From: Sternotherus odoratus
Lineage: Eukaryota > Chordata > Testudines > Kinosternidae
DNA length: 64,000 nt
Assembly (NCBI GenBank): GCA_032164245.1
Contig: JAVMKO010000022.1
Span: 9,795,845 to 9,859,844 of the forward strand
Reading direction: 5' to 3'
Below the pieces are notes generated by a model. The model saw only the letters and a list, made by a program, of their open reading frames with translations. It had not been told where the DNA came from and made no database searches. Below are positions 22,097 through 32,308 of this stretch, one piece after another; the stretch's first letter is position 1; each line of letters begins with the position of its first letter. Position numbers and translations under genes: made by a program.

Positions 22097-23124
22097 GTAA
22101 AAAATCCAAATACGTTTCCATTTTGCCCTGGTACAACCTACAAAGATACCTTCTGGTGCCGGTACCTGGAATGCTAGTATCCGAAACGAGGAGAATGAAA
22201 GGTATAGAACAAGTTACTCCCCTGGGGATTTTGCACCAAAAAAAAATTAAAATTCTGTATGCGACAAATTCATGTGTCAAATACATGCAGAGGCTCCAGC
22301 ATGGTGTTGGGGAGCACGGGCCACTGGCTGCACAGAGGTGGGAGATCCTTGTGCACCTCCTCCCGGAACTAGGTGGGGACTAGCAGCTGAACCCAGCACA
22401 CAGTAGGAGCTACTAGCCAGGTCTTCCCCAGTCCCCTCCTCTGCCCCGCAATGATTTACCCCTCTGCCGGTTGCCCCGCACACCAAAACATACTGCTGGG
22501 AAGGTGGTGACACAGCTCTTGGGGCTTCCTTCTCAAAAAAGTCATTTTTCTGTGGGGTAGCAAAGAATTTTGAGAGGGACAGAAATACTGGACACACCCA
22601 GGGGTGCGGAATCCCCCCACCACTAACAAGTGAAAGAATTGTAACTGACCGAGGAGCTGGATTTTAGTGACATGAGTTTTATAACTTGTACAATCATCCT
22701 ATAAATACACACTCCCCGGCAACGTGGGATGCCTCACAATGCCTTGCCTTGGCTCCCGAGTAAGGTCGCTTGCAAACAGCCAAACAACTCACGGGTCAGA
22801 CCCTGAATGTCTGCGTATCGCCACAGCTGAGATCTGGCAATTCAGACGCCGGCAGCCTGTTAGCAAACACCAGCCATGCTTTGGCTTCCGGCAGCCTCGA
22901 TTACTGTGTGTGCAGTGATCCCGACGCACTCCCGGTCTTCCCCGCGACAGGTCTGTTCCGTGCTGTCCAGATGTATTCGATCCGTTGTTGCCTCTGTGTG
23001 GGCATTGAGCTACAACACCTTCAATGGAGTTCCCCACACAATTCACAACGCTGGATGAACTGTGATTAAAGAACAAAACAAGTTTATTTAATTACAAAGA
23101 GATTTTTTTCAAAAGTACAAGTTA
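22097..23124 (-). repeat. Composite repeat element, copy C
   Basis: It is close to copy B over the first kilobase, including the TATTTATAGG/TTATAAAAC stretch and the nested MITE (22224-22618). It stops matching at about 22097, after CGTATTTGGATTTTTTACAA, where A and B continue for several hundred bases more. Both B and C begin next to the same hAT terminus, which argues for segmental duplication rather than two independent insertions. Confidence 0.75.
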
Positions 23125-23127
23125 TAG

Positions 23128-23350
23128 CAGGGGTGGGCAAACTATTGCCCGCGGGACCCTCCTGCCCAGCCCCTGAACTCCTGCTGTCCCTCCTCCCCCG
23201 GAGCCACACCACCACACGGGGCAGCACTCTGGGGGGGCAGGGCCTTCTTGGAGGGTGGAAAAGCAGCTGTGAAATTTAGGGACCCCTTCTGCAATCTTGG
23301 GGCAGCCACCGGCCATGGGGCACAGACTGACCCTGAAGGCTTCAGGTCTG
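23128..23350. mobile_element. hAT-type element fragment beside copy C
   Basis: It starts with a good hAT terminus CAGGGGTGGGCAAACT and continues with GACCCTCCTGCCCAGCCCC, matching the flank of copy B at 17679. It runs up to or into the 3' edge of the leucine-rich-repeat exon that follows. The second terminus is not evident. Confidence 0.6.
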
Positions 23351-23354
23351 ATCC

Positions 23355-23473
23355 CAGCGCAGTCAGCCTGTTCTCGGCGAGGGTGAGCTCTTGCAGGGCG
23401 CTCAGCAGCTGGAAGGAGCCCTCGTCCACCCGGGAGATGACGTTGCTAATCAGGTCTATTTGCTTCAGCTTCT
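23355..23473 (-). CDS. Leucine-rich-repeat exon, opticin-like (class III SLRP)
   Basis: After the acceptor CCCTCCACCAG the exon reads E-K-L-K-Q-I-D-L-I-S-N-V-I-S-R-V-D-E-G-S-F, then Q-L-L-S-A-L-Q-E-L-T-L-A-E-N-R-L-T-A-L. That is two consecutive leucine-rich repeats in the spacing of the small leucine-rich proteoglycans. The match is best to opticin (LKRIDLSNNLIS, LILPENQLEALP in human), with epiphycan next. Such proteins are secreted and bind collagen in extracellular matrix. The frame is open and well conserved. No donor follows the repeat; the sequence passes within a few codons into hAT-like DNA, so the exon may be truncated. No neighbouring SLRP exon was found, so this may be a gene fragment. 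Confidence 0.55.
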
Positions 23474-23627
23474 CTGGTGGAGGGGAGGGGGGAGATTCCA
23501 CCTTCACAAACCCCTGCCATCGCTCACAACGGTGCGGAGCAATAATTAGGGGCGAGGCCTGGCCAGAGCCCTAGGAGAAAAAGCCAGCACACCAGCAAAC
23601 AGAACTAGAATGACCCGAGTCCTCAGC

Positions 23628-23768
23628 TACCGTGTTTCCCCGAAAATAAGACAGTGTCTTATATTATTTTTTGCTCCCAAAATTACATTACATTATATTA
23701 CAGCGAGAGGCAAAACTGGAAGTACGTCTTATTTTCGGGGGATGTCTTACTTTCGGGGAAACAGGGTA
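23628..23768. mobile_element. Palindromic MITE with TA target duplication
   Basis: The ends CCGTGTTTCCCCGAAAATAAG and the reverse complement of CTTACTTTCGGGGAAACAGGG form inverted repeats of about 25 bases. The element is flanked by TA at 23628-23629 and 23767-23768, as expected for Tc1/mariner-type mobilisation. The GTTTCCCCGAAAATAAGAC terminus is a common vertebrate MITE end. Non-coding. Confidence 0.8.
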
Positions 23769-25075
23769 GTGTAAATGAACATAGCTCCAATCTATGCCAA
23801 TCTACACCAGCTGAGCCTAATCTAGCGCCTCACACAACAGGCCAATATCCTGGCTATGGTGGCTGGATGGGGCTCCAACAGAAATGTGAAATACATTTGT
23901 CTTTGTTACCATCATTCCTCCAGGGGCCAGATTTTCAAGACCTCAGCGTCCCCCCTCTCAGGGACAGGTTTTCAGAGGAGCTCAGCGTCCATTTAAGGGC
24001 TTAAATTAGAGCAAAGTTTTCAAATATGCTCACCCCTCCTCTCCCCACAGGTCCCATTTTAACAGAGCCCAGCCCCCCCAAACATGCACCTACCGTGTTG
24101 AGAGCCTCTGCACGCCCCAGCTCCCAGTTTTCCAGCTTGTCCCGCAGTCTTAAGGCACCAACAGACTCGGCAGGGTGCACGCCAGTGACTAGCACTGGGT
24201 GCAATTCCTTCCTGCAGGAGAGATGGGATTTTAAAGCCACAGGGATCCTACTCCAGCCAGCCAGCCAAGGGGGAAGTATTGTGCAACAGCACTGTCCTGC
24301 CCTTAGAGGGACCCCCTAGGAGATCTCCAGAGCTGGGCAAAACCCAGTGAGTTTGCTTCACGGGGCATGACAGGATGACAGTTTTCTCTGGGTTTTAACC
24401 ATGTGGAACAAAACTGCCCCCCCCCCCCAACTTCAAACTAGCATGGAACAGAATGAAGTGCTGGGACCACCTGGCCTGGCACTCATTGCATAGTCTAACC
24501 AGGAGCTTTCATCTCTAACAGCTATGAGCCCCGCAACGTTCTGATGGGACAACCAGAGAGTTCTTGGCCCCCTCCAGTTCCTAGAGCCCACCAGGACTGG
24601 CTGGACCAGGACTTCCATAAAGAGCAGCATCGTGGCAGAGCAGTGTTAAGTGCTCCCATTCCCCCTTCCGGGGAACCGTCCGCGTTTGGCTCCCTGATTC
24701 TGCACCAGGCTCTCGTGGGTGTGATGGGGGGGGGGGGGAGGGGATTGTGTGCAAGATGCAGCCATGTCCTGGCTGGCTCTTCCCCGCAGTGATGGCCTAA
24801 CATGCCACAGCAGGAAGGCACAGGGCAGGTCAGAGAGCTACAGCAGTGGTAGACCTGAAATAGGCAATGTCTAGGGTAGGCAGGCACCCAGTCAGGGCTG
24901 TTCTTAGGCATTTGCAGCAAACGCAGCTGTTTAGGGCACCTGAAAATTTGGGACACCACTGGGTCTTAGTGTCCCCCCCCCCCCTCTTCCTGTCTCTGTT
25001 CTGACCCTTTCTGCAGGCTCCCACCCCAGCTGGCTACTCCGGATGGGATCTAGGACTTAGAAGTGAAGTAGAGTT
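23769..25075. other. Intergenic DNA with repeat fragments
   Basis: It holds TTTTCAGAGGAGCTCAGCG-type and GGTGCCCTAAACAGCTGCG-type (minus strand) interspersed repeat pieces, and C or G homopolymers at 24417, 24727 and 24974. On the minus strand 24094-24211 has a good acceptor (ATCTCTCCTGCAG) and donor (ACACG/GTAGGT) around an open frame that includes KLENWELGRAEALN. I cannot assign it to a family and do not call it a gene. Confidence 0.4.
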
Positions 25076-27612
25076 ACCATATTTGAACATTCAAAAGAGA
25101 GGACACTCCACAGGGGGAAGCCCTGCCCCTAGCCACTCCCTCCCACATCCCACCCCCTGACTGCCCCCCACAGAACCCTCAACCCATTCAACTCCTCCGG
25201 GACCCCTGACCCTAACTGCCTCCTTGTACCCCACCCCCTAAGCCTCCCTTCTCCTTGTCTCCGACGGCCCCCTCCTGAGACCTCCCCACCCTAACTGCCC
25301 CCCTAGAACCCCCCCTCCATACCTGTCCCCTGAATGCCCACACCCCTATCCCCCGAGAGGCCCCCGGGACTCCCATGCCGATCCAACCACTCCCTGTCCT
25401 GACATGCCCCCCCGCCAAATCCTTGAACCATCCAACACCCCCCATCCCTGTCCCCTCACTCCCCCGACCCCTCTCCACACCCCTGCCCCCTGAGCCCTCC
25501 CCCCAACCCCCTCTGGTGCCTGTCCCTTGACTGCCCCGACCCCTCGCCACCTCCCACCCCAACAGCCCCCCAGAACCTCCGACCCCTCCAACCCCCCCTG
25601 CTCCCTTCCCTTGACTGCACCAATCCCTCGCCATCCCCCCACCCCAACAGCCTCCCAGACCCTCCGACCCCTCCAACCTCCCTGCTCCCTTCCCTTGACT
25701 GCCCCGACCCCTCGCCACCCCCCCCACCCCGACAGCCCCCCCAGAACATCCGACCCCTCCAACCCCCCGCTCCCTTCCTTTGACTACCCCGACCCCTCGC
25801 CAAACCCCCACCCCAACAGCCCCCCCAGAACCTCCGACCCCTCCAACCCCCCCGCTCCCTTCCCTTGACTGCCCCAACCCCTTGCCACCCCCCACCCTGA
25901 CAGCCCCCCCAGAACCTCCGACCCCTCCAACCCCCCTGCTCCCTTCCCTTTACTGCCCCAATCCCTCGCCACCCCCCACCCCGACAGCCCCCCCCAGAAC
26001 CTCCGACCCCCCCGCTCCCTTCCGTTGACTGCCCCAATCCCTTGCCCCCCACCCCGACAGCCCCCCCAGAACATCCGACCCCTCCAACCCCCCCGCTCCT
26101 TTCCCTTTACTGCCCCGACCCCTCGCCCCCCCCCCACCCCGACAGCCCCCCCGAACATCCGACCCCTCCAACCCCCCTGCTCCCTTCCCTTGACTGCCCC
26201 GACCCCTCGCCAAACCCCCCCACCACGACAGCCCCCCAGAACCTCCGACCCCCCCGCTCCCTTCCCTTGACTGCCCCGACCCCTCGCCACCCCTCCACCC
26301 CGACAGCCCCCCAGAACATCCGACCCCTCCAACCCCCCTGCTCCCTTCCCTTTACTGCCCCAATCCCTCGCCACCCCCCACCCTGACAGCCCCCCCAGAA
26401 CATCTGACCCCTCCAACCCCCCTGCTCCTTTCCCTTGACTGCCCCGACCCCTCGCCACCCCCCACCCCGACAGCCCCCCCAGAACCTCCGACCCCTCCAA
26501 CCCCCCTGCTCCCTTCCCTTTACTGCCCCAATCCCTCGCCGCCCCCCCCCAGAACCTCCGACCCCTCCAACCCCCCTGCTCCCTTCCCTTGACTGCCCCG
26601 ACCCCTCGCCACCACCCCCCCACCCCGACAGCCACCCCAGAACCTCCGACCCCTCCAACCCCCCCTGCTCCCTTCCCTTTACTGCCCCGACCCCTCGCCA
26701 AACCCCCACCCCGACAGCCCCCCAGAACCTCCGACCCCTCCAACCCCCCCTGCCCCCTCGCCACCCCCCCACCCCGACAGCCACCCCAGAACCTCTGACC
26801 CCTCCAACCCCCCCTGCTCCCTTCCCTTTACTGCCCCGACCCCTCGCCAAACCCCCACCCCGACAGCCCCCCAGAACCTCCGACCCCTCCAACCCCCCCT
26901 GCCCCCTTCCCTTTACTGCCCCGACCCCTCGCCAAACCCCCCCACCACGACAGCCCCCCAGAAACTCCAACCCTTCTGCTCCCTTCCCTTGACTGCCCCG
27001 ACCCCTCGCCACCCCCCCCAGAACCTCCGACCCCTCCAACCCCCCTGCTCCCTTCCCTTTACTGCCCCGACCCCTCGCCACCCCCCCCACCCCGACAGCC
27101 ACCCCAGAACATCCGACCCCTCCAACCCCCCGCTCCCTTCCCTTGACTGCCCCGACCCCTCGCCAAACCCCCCCACCACGACAGCCACCCCAGAACCTCC
27201 AACCCCCCCTGCTCCCTTCCCTTGACTGCCCCGACCCCTCGCCACCCCCCCACCACGACAGCCCCCCCAGAACCTCCAACCCCTCCAACCCCCCTGCTCC
27301 CTTCCCTTGACTGTCCCGACCCCTCGCCCCCCCCCACCCCGACAGCCCCCCCAGAACCTCCGACCCCCCCGCTCCCTTCCCTTGACTGCCCCAATCCCTC
27401 GCCCCCCACCCCGACAGCCCCCCCGCTCCTTTCCCTTGAGTGCCCCGACCCCTCGCCCCCACACCGACAGCCCCCCCCCCAGAACATCCGACCCCTCCAA
27501 CCTCCCTGCCCCCTTCCCTTTACTGCCCCGACCCCTCGCCAAACCCCCCCACCACGACAGCCCCCCCCCGAACCTTCGACCCCCCCCCCCGCTCCCTTCC
27601 CTTGAGTGCCCC
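25076..27612. repeat. C-rich minisatellite, about 25 units of roughly 83 bp
   Basis: The lead-in (25076-25480) starts AGTTACCATATTTGAACATT and is a dispersed repeat with a C-rich interior. From about 25480 to 27612 the unit CCCTCGCCACCCCC...CCAGAACCTCCGACCCC...CTTCCCTTGACTGCCCC repeats with a period near 83 bases (range about 70-90). A TTGACTG/TTTACTG dimorphism alternates irregularly. The minus strand is extremely G-rich, with many runs of three or more G. The long Gly/Arg-rich or Pro-rich frames on both strands exist because the unit lacks stop codons. The unit resembles the G-rich interior of the hAT-type element at 17679-18215. Confidence 0.9.
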
Positions 27613-28265
27613 CCGGACCCCTTTCCAGCCCCCGACCCCTCACCTGGCCGCTCAGCCCAGGGTCTGGCCCGGCGTGGAGCTCGACACGCCCCCCCCCCCG
27701 CGGAGCGCTCGGCCCAGCTGAGGCTGCAGGGGCGGGGCTCTGGTGCCTCCCACACCTGTTGCGTGAACAGTGAACCTGTGGAAGAGCCCGTCAGGGGTAA
27801 TGAAGCCATCCGACAGGCACCTGCCCCCCCGGGGGCTGTGAATGTACTGACACTGCCTCGCCGTCCCTCAGGACACCTCCCCTACACAACCCGAGCTGAA
27901 CATTTGCTTTAAACAACTTTCACTGCTGTGCTGCAAAAAACCTCCTTGCCTAGATTTTTTAGCTGCACAAGCTGAGTATTCAGCCTGTCAGCCTGAAATG
28001 TTTGGATCTTCATACATATTAACAGATAGTTTTTTTAAATAAATCCTCCAAAAGACCACCTTTATCTAAAACACACAGGCGCACCCCGGCTGCCATCAGA
28101 CAGAGGGGCACCAGTTTAACAATACTGCATAGGGCTCCATGAATCCTAAGGATGGTTTTGCACCCAATCCCACTGAAATGCGCCTAACTCCCTCAGGCTC
28201 CTCTGAAGAGGCCCCCGCCTGCACCCTCCCCCAGCTGCACTAGGTAACAGAGGGTTCCTAGACAT
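27613..28265. other. GC-rich flank of the C-rich array and unassigned DNA
   Basis: 27613-27780 is CpG-containing and looks like the end of the same repeat that carries the array. After about 27900 the composition becomes ordinary. No gene seen. Confidence 0.4.
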
Positions 28266-28590
28266 GCTGCCCTGCCGAACCCCCCCCCCAAGTGCTGCCC
28301 CGACAAAACAAAACCCCCCGAACACTGCACCACCAAAACAAAACAAAAAAACCCCCAAGCGCCGCCCTGCTGAAACAATCCCCCCAAGTGCCGCCCCGCC
28401 AAATCAACCCCCCCAAACACCGCACCGCCAGAACAAAAAACCCACAAGCGCCACCCCTCTGAAACCATCCCCCCAAGCGCCGCCCCGCCAAATCAACCCC
28501 CCCCAAACACCGCACTGCCAGAACAAAAAACCCACATGCGCCACCCCCCTGAAACCATCCCCCCAAGCGCCACTCTGCCAAAAAACAAAC
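28266..28590. repeat. Small tandem array of about 105-112 bp units
   Basis: The phrases CGCCCCGCCAAATCAACCCC and GCCAGAACAAAAAACCCACA recur at a spacing of a little over 100 bases, with about three recognisable units. A CTGGCCACCCCAAGCCC and CTGGAGCTGGCCCTG tail follows to about 28720. It is another C-rich, A-run-containing array and is unrelated in sequence to the 25-27.6 kb one. Confidence 0.8.
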
Positions 28591-28720
28591 AAACAAACAA
28601 ACAAAACCCTGAGCACTGCCCCGCCAAACCCCAAAAAACCCCACCCCAAGTGTTGCTCCGCTGCCCCAAGTCTGGCCACCCCAAGCCCGTGCTTGCTCGG
28701 CTGGTTCCTGGAGCTGGCCC

Positions 28721-31234
28721 TGCCCAGACAGTGCCTGAACCACTGGTCTAGAGCCTCCCTCACTCTCGCGCTGGCCCAATGGATCTTTTATTATTTATAA
28801 AAGGTGAGACAGCTTCCCCAGGAGAGGCCTGTCCCGATACCGTCCCCGGGGTCCAGGCCATTCCCCCGAGAAGTGGGACATCTAGGTTCAAAATCCCTGC
28901 TGCAAATCGGCCAGAGCAGGCACTGGAAACCAGGCCTCCCGTCTCTCACGCTGAACCCCTGGGCCTCTCTCCACTCCTAGGGCACAGGCTGGGTCAGCCA
29001 CACAAACCCAGGAGCCTGCTGAGAGCAGAGAATCCCCCGTGGCCGGCAGTGGCTCTCCTTGGGCCAGTGTTAGGCACCTGGCCACCTTTGAGGCCCTGCC
29101 CCCCCCCTCCCTGTTTCCTGCTGGCTTAGCTCAGGGGCTCCCTACGCAGCTTGCTGCTTTCTGCGAATACCTTTCTGAGGCACCTCACTCTCCGTCTCTT
29201 CATGGCCTGAGGAGCCGGCTCAGGGCTGTGAAGTCACAAGTCCCCTTTGCGGCAGCAAGAGGATGAGGACCCAGCTCTCCTGGCTCCCAGTCCGGTGCAC
29301 TATCTGCCAGGACGCACTGTTGTCTCCCCTAAGAGAGATGCAAGCGACAATCGGGAGAGTGGGCACTGCTGAATTTGTGTAGCTGTGGCCCCACTGAGAA
29401 GAGCGGATATTACGTCGGATGGGGGGGTGCCACCCTGGCTTTGGGGGATGGGTAAGGAGCAGCAACCACCTTTCCGCAAATTCCTTTCCTTCCAAATAAA
29501 GACCTGCTGAGCCGGGGTCACAGGCCAGCAGCAGCAGCAGCAGCGAGGGCAAAGACCACCTCAGTGGCTCAGCTCCACTCTGCCGAAGGACCAGGATTTC
29601 CGCCGCCATCTAGATGCATGTAAAAAGCTTTAAGATGAAGATTGTTTCAGTGACCCCTCCTCAGGGCCTCACACAGGCATGTACTAGGGCTGCCTTTCCC
29701 CCTTGCCAGTTCCCAACCTCCCTCCCATCCCCCTCCCTGCCCACCCATCAGAGGCTCTGTGTCTCCTGCACCCTCTCCCGCCATGCCAGACCTCCATTCT
29801 CTCTCTCCTACCAGGGGCTCTGTGTGCTTCTCCATTAACCTCCCACCCAAGCCAGGGGCTGTGTCCCTACACCCCTTTTCCCCCATACCAGGGTTCCCCC
29901 ACCCATCCTTGCCTGGGATTATGTGGGACTCCCTTCTCCCTATACCAGTCTTGCATTCTCTCCCTCCGTACTGGGGACCCTGTGCCCTCCCGCCTTTCCC
30001 CGCTGTTATTTCACACCGACTTGACTTCTCTTCAGCTGCTGCTTCTTCTAGGCCATGCGGCTCAGGAGTCCAACTGGAGGCCAGTCCCCCCTCACCTCCA
30101 AAGAAACACTTTTAAAGAAATCAGGCTCACTAATTCCACCCCTGATGTGATGTAAAAACCGAGAGGAACACAACCCCCCGTGCCCAAGGGCATTAAAAAC
30201 TGGGAAACGCCTTCCCCCATCCCTCCTTATCATTCGATTTCATCTTTCAGATCCAGCTTGTGTTCCACAGTCACACACTTACAAGCAGAAACAAGTGAAA
30301 CATCCGACCAAGTGAGTATTCACGCACAAAAGCTTATGCTCCAATACATGTTAAGTCTACAAGGTGCCACATCTTTTTGCAGATCCAGACTTAACACGGC
30401 TACCTCTTTATGTGAAACTTTGTACACAGCAGCAGTTCCCCCCCACTGCCACTAGAGGGCAGGGGGCCATAACGTTTGGGTTGCACACCCAGTATTGGGG
30501 TGTGCAAACGGCGGGGCACGCCCCGTGTGGGCGGGGGCCAAGCAAGGACTGATTCCGTTTATTAACCACCTCTCAGTGAACAGCAACATGAATTTCCGAA
30601 GGGGGCCACAGCACAAAACGTTTGGGTTCCTCGGCTACACCAGAGCCAGCATCTGCTGCTGGGGACGGAAGCTCCCCGATAGGGCCTGTGCATCCAGACA
30701 CTGAGCAGGAGAAAGTATCTAACCCAGCGATGTTTGGAGCAGACCCCTCTTACCACGCACCAAGGGAGCACCAGGATACCAAGTTCTCAGCTGGCGACCT
30801 GCGGTGAGCCTGCAGCTAGAGGCTTGAACCGAGGGTGACGGGTGGGAGAAAAGGAAAACGAGGTAGGCAGGCAAGAGGTAGGAATAGCTCAGAGGAGACA
30901 GACAAGGACAGGACTTTGCAACGATGTCACCATGCCGAGCCAATGGGTCTCTGTCCCGGGCCGTGTCCATGTTCATCAGCCGTCAGCCGTGGAGCTTGGG
31001 GTGTCAAGACAGGTCAAAAGTCGTGGGGTTGATCCTGGTGCTGACGACCGATGGATGGAGGAGCACAACGAAGAGAGTACTGAAAGTAAGACAAGCCAGG
31101 CCACACCAGGAAAGAAAACACACCGGGAAGGATGAAAGTGAAGGAGGAGGAGGGGTGGGCAGGGAGGAAGAGAAGCTGAGTCCCTCTCCCCCACTGTGAT
31201 GTTCCCCAAAGCAGAAGAGCCCAGATCTCTGCTC
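28721..31234. other. Intergenic DNA downstream of SOX13
   Basis: It contains a MIR-like or tRNA-SINE-like stretch near 28880-28980, polypyrimidine DNA at 29690-30020 and a short CTG/CAG run near 29529-29543. I find no exon that I can support. In human the neighbour beyond the SOX13 3' end is ETNK2, transcribed towards it; I see no kinase exon here. Confidence 0.4.
30329..30415 (+). repeat. Dispersed amniote repeat tail (AAGCTTATGC type), second copy
   Basis: It carries AAAAGCTTATGCTCCAATAC, AAGGTGCCAC and CTTTTTGCAGATCCAGACTT, then AACACGGCTACC. The block order is the same as in the copy at 2040-2112. Confidence 0.65.
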
Positions 31235-31246
31235 CAAAACATCCTC

Positions 31247-31252
31247 TTTATT
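31247..31252 (-). terminator. Distal poly(A) signal, SOX13
   Basis: AATAAA on the minus strand within GGCACAATAAAGAGGATG, followed by a G/T-rich GTTTTGGAGC stretch suited to cleavage-factor binding. This is the best candidate for the 3' end of the gene. Confidence 0.5.
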
Positions 31253-32302
31253 GTGCCAAGAGGGGAAAAACAAGAAACAAAAACCCCACCCTTGTAAACA
31301 AGTATGTGAAATATACAGGTTAAGTTACTCGTCGTCTTATTAACAAAATAAAGCTCTATCTATATTTACAATCATAAAAAAAACCAGCTGGTTGTCTGGG
31401 CACATCTGGGAGGTGATTCTTATTTCCAACGCATTCCTGCCTGTACAGTCCCCTTCTAGCCCCACTAACCTGGACCCCGGGAGTTGTCAAGGACACCATA
31501 GGAGGGGCAGGTGTAATAAATAACGGAGAAAGGAACCCTTCCAGGGGCTGAGCCTGGAAAAGCTCCTATAGGGGGTGGGTTATGCGTCCCGTTTCCAACA
31601 TTTTTGCCCCTAACCTGGGGACCAGTATTAGCTCTTAGACCGTCTTGCATGCACACACACCGATTTTTGACACAGCAACCTGTGCTGTGCCCGCCTCAGG
31701 CCGGGTACCGGGGTGATGGGACTCATGTCAATACAGAGGGTTATTAGACGGAACCCTAGAGAAGCCCTCCTTCTCCCAGCATTGCTGAACTGTGCAGCGT
31801 TTTAGGAAGGAGACACCTCACTTAGCCCGGGGATGGCCCCTGTCTGGAAGTTGCTGCCCTGACAAAGGAAGGCCAAGCCAAGAAAGGGTCTAGCTCCCTG
31901 CCTGGGTTGCTTGGTTTGAATGCCATTTCGGCTCCTGCCAGCAGGGAGAGCCGGGGTCCCATGCTGGGACTTGGTTTCCAGCCCTGAGCCTGTACCATGC
32001 ACACTGCAGCCAGGAGGACTTGCTTGGGGCGGTGAAGGAGGCCGCAGCTGGCATGTTCGGTTGTGACAGTGGCTGGCAAAGTCTGTTGGCTCCAACGGAT
32101 TCGCAAAGCTGTAGGAGACCTGCAAGAGCAGCCCAGGCCCCGGGAGACAACGGGGTTCAGCTGGGGGAAGTCACAGGGAACCCCAACCCATGGGTCCCCA
32201 CCTGGTACAGGCGGCATTAGCCAATGCCGTGCCGCTGGGACAGGCTGGGGTCCGTGCCCGTCCCATGCCCCGCCATGCCGCTGCAAGGACACGGGCAGCA
32301 GC

Positions 32303-32308
32303 TTTATT
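32303..32308 (-). terminator. Proximal poly(A) signal, SOX13
   Basis: AATAAA on the minus strand in TGTAAATAAAGCTGC, about 1.5 kb after the stop codon. It would give a shorter alternative 3' UTR and overlaps a Pumilio-type TGTAAATA. Confidence 0.4.

Noticed and set aside
16600..23124. Copies B and C as the two LTRs of one provirus
   Set aside because: Both are like-oriented with TATA and AATAAA motifs, but C lacks the last several hundred bases of B, the same hAT terminus flanks both on the same side, no primer-binding site was found, and the interior shows no retroviral gene signature.
24094..24211. Minus-strand exon-like block with good AG and GT borders
   Set aside because: The reading matches no family I know and the block sits among repeats; kept only as a remark in the intergenic entry.
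25784..27809. Very long Gly/Arg/Trp-rich (minus) and Pro-rich (plus) open frames of up to 451 codons
   Set aside because: They span the C-rich minisatellite, are open in several frames on both strands at once, and have no start context, splice borders or homology. They result from a stop-free repeat unit.
29220..29609. Frame with a signal-peptide-like Leu run on the minus strand
   Set aside because: The Leu run is a CTG/CAG repeat and the rest resembles SINE-like sequence; no splice or homology support.
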